Below are positions 60,401-64,000 of a stretch of DNA of 64,000 nucleotides, piece after piece. Each line of letters opens with the position of its first letter. Position 1 is the stretch's first letter. A program made the position numbers and the translations under genes. The DNA is taken from the NCBI GenBank assembly GCA_963664845.1, contig OY761615.1, positions 2,790,001 through 2,854,000 of the forward strand, read 5' to 3'. Under the pieces are notes generated by a model, which searched no databases, was not told the DNA's origin, and worked only from the letters and a program-made list of their open reading frames with translations. The DNA is from CAIYTF01 sp963664845 (GTDB taxonomy: Bacteria; Bacteroidota; Ignavibacteria; Ignavibacteriales; Ignavibacteriaceae).

Positions 60401-60478
60401 AATTTGTGCCTGGACTGAGGCAGAAAATAGCAACAGAAGACTCATTGCCAGAAATAATGTGTAGAGCTGCTTCATCAT
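57452..60478 (-). CDS. PL9-like polysaccharide lyase with accessory modules and T9SS tag (PL9-C)
   Basis: A 1008-residue exported protein with the same domain order as PL9-A: signal peptide 1-24, jelly-roll-like module (ILEGFETGLPTTAP), Ig-like, FnIII-like (FASFEYNGDAASSENYL) and second Ig-like modules to about 505. A right-handed beta-helix of PL9 type covers about 510-910 (EIMHAGDNAIKLEGNYNIIERCVLHHNGDTGIQLG, GGDADGFACKMHNG, NGNGFKLGGNGTGG), then the T9SS tag (NYPNPFNPSTVINYQI, KVYDMLGKEV, NKMILMK). The catalytic domain is clearly more divergent than PL9-A and PL9-B are from each other, so it may act on a different pectic or uronic polymer. AAGGTGAT precedes the ATG. First gene of the leftward block. 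Confidence 0.87.
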   Translation of the reverse strand: MMKQLYTLFLAMSLLLLFSASVQAQILEGFETGLPTTAPTVETDVTLGSGTWSLMGGVRSTNHYAGTYGLRLSKNGYITTPVLSNVISISYYIKPSGASTATLQKSVNGGAYTTVGTQSISSGAYLMMTFPINDTSSNIRLRIINTTSNNHDVDQVSISTKATIPGMTVSAESLPWFGLIQAGSTSASASFTISGINLSQNLNVTPPAGFLVSKDNTTFAATLALTPVSGTVATTTVYVQFAPATASGLAKGDIMLESTGASSQVVSVSGTAIGTEPTAQSAIAISNVTGNTMSISFTGGNGKNRLLIAKANSAVDWTPADGIRYSGINSDFSVASDQGNGNVAVFAGSASNVTITGLAVGTKVYFASFEYNGDAASSENYLTTNPGTGSATTLEVAGLFATPTSLVFGNTVKLMVSAEKTYALSGAFLTPENGSITVTAPNGFEVSTTSGSGFGTSASVSYTNSKLSGTYVYVRFSPTAIAPFGGNITNVGGGASLNVAASGTGIDSSILFIKTYYVSPTGKDTNPGTIDATFYSVATAVALAQAGDTIYMRGGTYSYGTKVDLAQSGAAGKMICLLNYPGELPVLDFSTQPYGAANRAFLLTGDYWNIRGLEIMHAGDNAIKLEGNYNIIERCVLHHNGDTGIQLGFAHETENPNGAMCSNNLIHNCDSYMNFDPDSNGGDADGFACKMHNGKNNVFRGCRSWHNSDDGWDLFETDWSVYMDSCWTWHNGDKADFGGVAGNGNGFKLGGNGTGGNSKGIHYVTNCVAFNTAVRGFDQNSHQGGISIKSSLSFGNAYNFMFEKSSSSGVTNEVINCAEFGHKGAMAYEFDASFTLTNNTWTLSIPCSASDYQDITEAGAMAPREADGSLPHNGFAKLVSGSGLIDKGTNVGLPYAGSAPDIGPFEYGKIIVSVNDVQPKATSFALSQNYPNPFNPSTVINYQILTDNVVSLKVYDMLGKEVKTLVNEYKHAGSYSVTFDAHNLTSGIYLYELRAGSFVRMNKMILMK

Positions 60479-61270
60479 ATCACCTTATGTATACTTTATT
60501 GTTAATTATTTTCCGGGAACGAAACTGACGTACAGTACTTTTATTGTGTAGCGAAATCTGAACTAGTAAATCTTAGATAGACCTTGAAGCAATTCAACCT
60601 GTTTTTGTGGTAGGCAAATGATTCGAAGGACACTTTATTCCCCCGCCGGCTTGTTCTGGAAACAACCGGTAATAGAGCGGGCACATGCTTAACAGGACAA
60701 AAAATCGATGAACCTTTTACCATGGTAGTATTTCTTTTTTGCTGTGTAGTAATCTCGATACCGGAAATTCCATAAGATTAGCCCAAGGAACCGTTTGCTT
60801 TATCGATTAAGTAAACGCTTAAACTCCGGATTCTAAAATAGCGTATTATTCAGTCAATTGTCAACAGTTTTTTTTGCCTGGCAAAAGGTGTTTTACGCAA
60901 AACGTCAGTAAAATGAAAAAGTGCGGTTTTGGCCGGAAAACAAAGAGTTATCAGCACCCAAAGCGAGTGCAGATTGACTGGCTTGCTTTGGAAAGGGAAA
61001 AGCCATTGGAGAAGCAAATACCCCGAAGATTCCGCGGCTTGTTCATATCAAAATGAAAAGCCCTACAAGATATTTTCCGGTTTCCGCGTGACGGAACAGA
61101 ATAAGGTGAAAATTACTTATCCCGGAGTATGCATTGTATGTGATATTTATTAAATTAATCTATGAAAAAAACGTTGTAGCTCTGATCCACCTTTTGTCTG
61201 CCTTTTATCTAATTCACCGGACAATGAGGCAGGAGCAGACTACCCAAAATACAATAAGCAGAGTAGGGCT
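60479..61270. other. Divergent 790-bp intergenic region
   Basis: It separates the leftward pectinase block from the tandem adenylate kinase gene. It should contain the promoter of PL9-C. I see no gene; a TTAAG/CTTAA palindrome around TAAACG lies at 60808-60823. No repeat family of the window occurs here. Confidence 0.4.
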
Positions 61271-62440
61271 ATGTTAAACATCGCATTGTTCGGACCCCCG
61301 GGAGCCGGAAAAGGAACCCAGTCAGAATTTCTTATAAATAAATATCAACTCTTTTATATCTCAACCGGAGAATTGCTCCGAAAAGAAATTGCCAATAAAA
61401 CCAAACTGGGCAAGGAAGCTCAGAGCTATATCGCAGCAGGTCAGTTGGTATCAGACGAAATTATCGTACAGATCATCGAAAACACCATCACCGAAAACCC
61501 GCACGCTAATGGATTCCTGTTCGACGGATTTCCACGTACTTACGTGCAGGCGTATATTCTTCAGGGACTGATGATGAAGCTGCACACCACACTTACGTGT
61601 CTCATCTCAATCCATGTGCCTGAAGAGCTGTCCGTAAAACGTCTCTTGCGCCGCGGCGAAAGTTCCGGCCGTCTTGATGATAACGATATCGTCATCCGCC
61701 AACGGCTGCGTGAATACTACGATAAAACGTTACCGGTTTTGAAATTCTATAAAGAGAAGGGTATCTTCTTTGAAGTTGACGGAACCAAAGAAGTTTCCGA
61801 TGTGACCGTTGAAATTGAAACGGTTATTGAAGACATATTGCGGAAACGCTGGTTTAATATTCTTCTGTTCGGCTATCCCGGCTCGGGACGCGGGCATCAC
61901 GGCAAGGCACTTGTTGAAAAATATGGATTTGAATACATAGCAACCGGAAGAATTCTCGAACAGGAGATCGTTAACAATACCACCATAGGAAAACACATTA
62001 AAGCAGCCTATGAAGACGGCCAGTTGGTCCCCGATGAAGTGGTGGTGGACATTATTGAACAGCGGCTTGACAGCAGCAAAGATGTTAAGGGATTCATCTT
62101 TAAAGGATTTCCAAGAACCCTTGTGCAGTCATATATTCTGGACGGTCTGCTGCAGAAGCACGACACTACCATTTCCAAAATCATAGAGCTGGAAGTTCCC
62201 CCGCTCGATCTTATTCTCCGGCTGGATGAACGGGGAAAATCCGGTAAGAGTTTGCCCTATGATACCAGTGTAACGCAAATTGTGAGACGGCTCAAAGAAC
62301 ATGAAAGCAAAACCGTTCCGGTTATCAATAAATATAAACAACTCAGAGGCGTTACCACCATTGACGGCTTAGGTTCGTTTGAGGAAGTGTTTGAGCGGGT
62401 GTGCGAAGAAGTTGAAACAGGCATGAAGAACATGCGCTAA
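61271..62440 (+). CDS. Tandem adenylate kinase-like protein, second domain degenerate
   Basis: A 389-residue fusion of two adenylate kinase domains. Domain 1 (1-190) looks active: P-loop GPPGAGKGTQ at 8-17, STGELLRKEI, LFDGFPRT (83-90), and a short lid RRLLRRGESSGRLDDND, without zinc Cys. Domain 2 (195-389) keeps the fold but loses key residues: the P-loop reads GYPGSGRGHHG (201-211), with the Lys replaced by Arg207 and the Thr by His209; FKGFPRT (277-283) has Lys278 in place of Asp; the lid reads RLDERGKSGKS without the arginine pair. So one half likely converts AMP + ATP to 2 ADP, while the other is a pseudo-kinase. Usual length of a single adenylate kinase is about 190-215 residues. Confidence 0.88.
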   Translation: MLNIALFGPPGAGKGTQSEFLINKYQLFYISTGELLRKEIANKTKLGKEAQSYIAAGQLVSDEIIVQIIENTITENPHANGFLFDGFPRTYVQAYILQGLMMKLHTTLTCLISIHVPEELSVKRLLRRGESSGRLDDNDIVIRQRLREYYDKTLPVLKFYKEKGIFFEVDGTKEVSDVTVEIETVIEDILRKRWFNILLFGYPGSGRGHHGKALVEKYGFEYIATGRILEQEIVNNTTIGKHIKAAYEDGQLVPDEVVVDIIEQRLDSSKDVKGFIFKGFPRTLVQSYILDGLLQKHDTTISKIIELEVPPLDLILRLDERGKSGKSLPYDTSVTQIVRRLKEHESKTVPVINKYKQLRGVTTIDGLGSFEEVFERVCEEVETGMKNMR

Positions 62441-62467
62441 GTCGGCTGCCACAGCCTTTCCTTTTAT

Positions 62468-62542
62468 CCCGAACCGGTTATTTTATAGAAGGATATTCGG
62501 TTCGGGGACATTTAAATTCTGTTGAGATTATCTCAACAGAAT
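62468..62542. terminator. Two hairpins between convergent genes
   Basis: First CCCGAACCG (62468-62476) / CGGTTCGGG (62498-62506) with a 21-nt loop. Then a perfect stem ATTCTGTTGAGA (62516-62527) / TCTCAACAGAAT (62531-62542) with a 3-nt loop. Both lie between the adenylate kinase gene and the convergent VOC gene. T-runs are weak, so strength is uncertain. Confidence 0.55.
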
Positions 62543-62608
62543 CGTTGGAACCCAGCATCGGCATCCATGTTATTTATACACTAAACAGTCACCATCCCCC
62601 ATCCCTCT

Positions 62609-63004
62609 CTATTCAACACTATTGATTCTGCGTTTCCACAATTGCGCAGGCGTTGCAATCTCTGTCCACGCTATCAGCTCATTGCCGTTGGGATCCTGGA
62701 AGTGAAAGCTTCTGCCGCAGGGCACATCATAGGGCTGCAGTGTTATGAGACCTCCGTTCGCTGTTATCAGCCGGGTGACATTTTCTATATCAGGTACATA
62801 TATCACAGGCAGCCGGTATTCCTGTTTTGATGGGTGCATGGTTGTAAGGCTGAGTACCATTCTTCTGTTTGCATAGTTGCAGCAATCGCGACCCTCATCT
62901 ATGAATTCCCAGCCAAAAACCGTTTCATAGAATCTTTTTGCAGCTTTTATATCCACGACCGGCAGTTCGTAATAATCGATTAAACTTCTGTGTATTTGTT
63001 CCAT
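62609..63004 (-). CDS. VOC family (glyoxalase-like) protein
   Basis: 131 residues from the ATG at 63004 (MEQIHRSLIDYYELPVVDIKAAKRFYETVFGWEF); an in-frame ATG at 63034 adds ten residues without family support. It has one complete VOC domain: IDYYELPVVDIKAAKRFYETVFGW, then YRLPVIYVPDIENVTRLITANGGLITLQPYDVPCGRSFHFQDPNGNELIAW. The conserved F-x-D-P-x-G-N-x-x-x-x-W end is present. This is the stand-alone VOC type often labelled glyoxalase/bleomycin-resistance/dioxygenase; the reaction is unknown. It converges on the adenylate kinase gene. Confidence 0.8.
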   Translation of the reverse strand: MEQIHRSLIDYYELPVVDIKAAKRFYETVFGWEFIDEGRDCCNYANRRMVLSLTTMHPSKQEYRLPVIYVPDIENVTRLITANGGLITLQPYDVPCGRSFHFQDPNGNELIAWTEIATPAQLWKRRINSVE

Positions 63005-63068
63005 AAGCTTATATTCACGCAACAGTGAATTCATAAAATTTTTACTACTTTCTCTGACATATAACCAA

Positions 63069-63875
63069 TTACTTAATTGAACTGAGCTTTACGTTATACC
63101 AGACATCAAGAGATGCCTGCTTGCCTGAACCTGAGCCTCTGCCACCGGGAGGCATGCCACCCATCGGGGGACCGTCACCATCAGGAGGTGGTCCCATGTT
63201 TTCGCCCGCCATTCCCTCTCCGCCCATCGGCGGACCCATGGGGCCTTGTTCAACCTTTGAAGTTTCAAGTCCAATACGGATTGTTTTTGCAGTGTCGGTT
63301 GCCAGCACAAGCGGTGAAGAAGGTGACCCGGAAAAAGGTATGCGCAGCTCATACGTAAAGCCATTCTTGTCTTTTCCCAGTTTCAATGCAATTTCCTTTG
63401 AGGTGGGGAGCAGCAGGCTTTCCACAACTTTTTTGTCGCTGTTCAGCACTTGAAATTCAACCAGTTTGTCAAGCGAAATAGTTATCCGTTGGTTAGGCTT
63501 AAATTCCCCCTCACGCTCTTCCATGGGAGGCATCATATCCGGCATAGCTATAGGGAGCGGATAGCGAATACCCACTACGGATTTGGAACCGGTCATTGGG
63601 TCAAACCAGACGGTAAGTCCGCCCATAAGCATATGCTGTAATAAGGCCTCATTCCCGGAGGTCAGGCTGAGATAGAGGAAATGTTCGTCGTTGCAAACAG
63701 CAAGAGAGGCATTGACCTCTTTTATAAGGGTGCCCCCTTCCCATTCGGTGTTCTTTCCATCAATTTTAATGGCTCTGTCGAGCCATTTACTAGCTATTTC
63801 AGTATCGCTGCACCCCGCGTAAGCCAACGAAACCAGGCAAAACAACGATATTGTGAACTGTTCGAGTTTATTCAT
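63069..63875 (-). CDS. Exported CBM9/DOMON-like protein with Gly/Pro/Met-rich segment
   Basis: A 268-residue protein. A hydrophobic N-terminus ends in LAYAGC, so it may be a lipoprotein with Cys22, though the lipobox is imperfect. Residues about 30-110 look like the carbohydrate-binding-module-9 / DOMON-like fold: LDRAIKIDGKNTEWEGG, CNDEHFLYLSLTSGNEALLQHMLMGGLTVWFDP. A second beta-rich part (about 140-210) follows: GFTYELRIPFSGSPSSPLVL, TIRIGLETSKVE. Then a low-complexity Gly/Pro/Met/Asp-rich stretch (about 210-250), and the tail ASLDVWYNVKLSSIK. AAGGTACTGG precedes the ATG. Function unknown; it may bind a sugar or heme. Confidence 0.65.
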   Translation of the reverse strand: MNKLEQFTISLFCLVSLAYAGCSDTEIASKWLDRAIKIDGKNTEWEGGTLIKEVNASLAVCNDEHFLYLSLTSGNEALLQHMLMGGLTVWFDPMTGSKSVVGIRYPLPIAMPDMMPPMEEREGEFKPNQRITISLDKLVEFQVLNSDKKVVESLLLPTSKEIALKLGKDKNGFTYELRIPFSGSPSSPLVLATDTAKTIRIGLETSKVEQGPMGPPMGGEGMAGENMGPPPDGDGPPMGGMPPGGRGSGSGKQASLDVWYNVKLSSIK

Positions 63876-64000
63876 TCCAGTACCTTAAAAGCTGTTCCTA
63901 TAGGATTTAGTGACAAATTGAGCCAAAACTCATATTATTTATTTAGACAATTGTCCGTTTAGCTTTATTCCAGACAAAAAGGGGAGAATTTGCTGCCCTG

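Noticed and set aside
60808..60823. LacI-type operator upstream of the pectinase block
   Set aside because: TTAAG-TAAACG-CTTAA has only 5-bp arms and poor symmetry around CG; it lies 330 bp from the gene and no LacI regulator is in the window.
60541..61153. Several 60-74 codon frames in the spacer before the adenylate kinase gene
   Set aside because: No ribosome-binding sites, no domain features, and overlapping one another.

Overview
The window looks like chromosomal DNA from a member of the Bacteroidota/Ignavibacteriota (FCB) branch. The main clue is ten exported proteins ending in a type-A C-terminal sorting domain of the type IX secretion system (T9SS), with the signature NYPNPFNPSTVI, then KVYNMLGKEV, then a terminal KxLLVK-like tail. 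Other clues are a TonB-dependent receptor with a carboxypeptidase-like N-terminal domain, outer-membrane beta-barrels ending in aromatic residues, a tricorn-type protease and DUF3160. The exact lineage is inferred; no rRNA or tRNA gene was seen. Several genes appear to start with TTG or GTG.

Layout: (1) 0.1-8 kb: a Bcr/CflA-type MFS exporter, then a leftward run of small stress or detoxification-type proteins (ABM monooxygenase, maleylpyruvate-isomerase/DinB-like, DoxX-like, two PhnB-like VOC proteins, SRPBCC, RibD/DHFR-like) facing a GlxA-type AraC regulator. (2) 8.4-17 kb: a secreted DUF4440 protein, a LytS/LytR-like pair downstream of a TonB-dependent receptor, a PAS hybrid histidine kinase with a damaged catalytic core, a small acidic protein and another AraC regulator. 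(3) 17-18.4 kb: a repeat-dense intergenic region holding a 665-bp non-autonomous mobile element with perfect 19-bp terminal inverted repeats and a 9-bp target duplication. (4) 18.4-31.6 kb: tricorn protease, two tandem paralogous beta-barrels, an adenosine deaminase / small protein / urocanase operon, a membrane protein, dxr-rseP, and a Sua5/TsaC protein. (5) 32-42 kb: an AraC regulator with a membrane domain, a beta-barrel plus SRPBCC pair, a T9SS-exported S1/P1-type nuclease, DUF2203, a YhdH-type reductase, a T9SS-exported CotH kinase and an exported amidase. (6) 42.5-60.5 kb: a leftward block of eight T9SS cargo genes, five of them pectin-active by fold (one PL1 lyase, three PL9 lyases, one CE8-like esterase), plus a phytase-like esterase, DUF3160 and an unknown. 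(7) 61-64 kb: a tandem adenylate kinase whose second half is degenerate, a VOC protein and a CBM9/DOMON-like lipoprotein.

The pectin block is the most coherent system. Its proteins share export signals at both ends (signal peptide plus T9SS tag), so the cell should attack pectin or pectate outside or on its surface. No SusC/SusD pair, oligosaccharide transporter or uronate catabolic gene is present in the window. The three PL9 proteins are mosaics: two share their N-terminal accessory modules while a different pair shares a near-identical catalytic domain. Intergenic DNA carries several families of short palindromic repeats.
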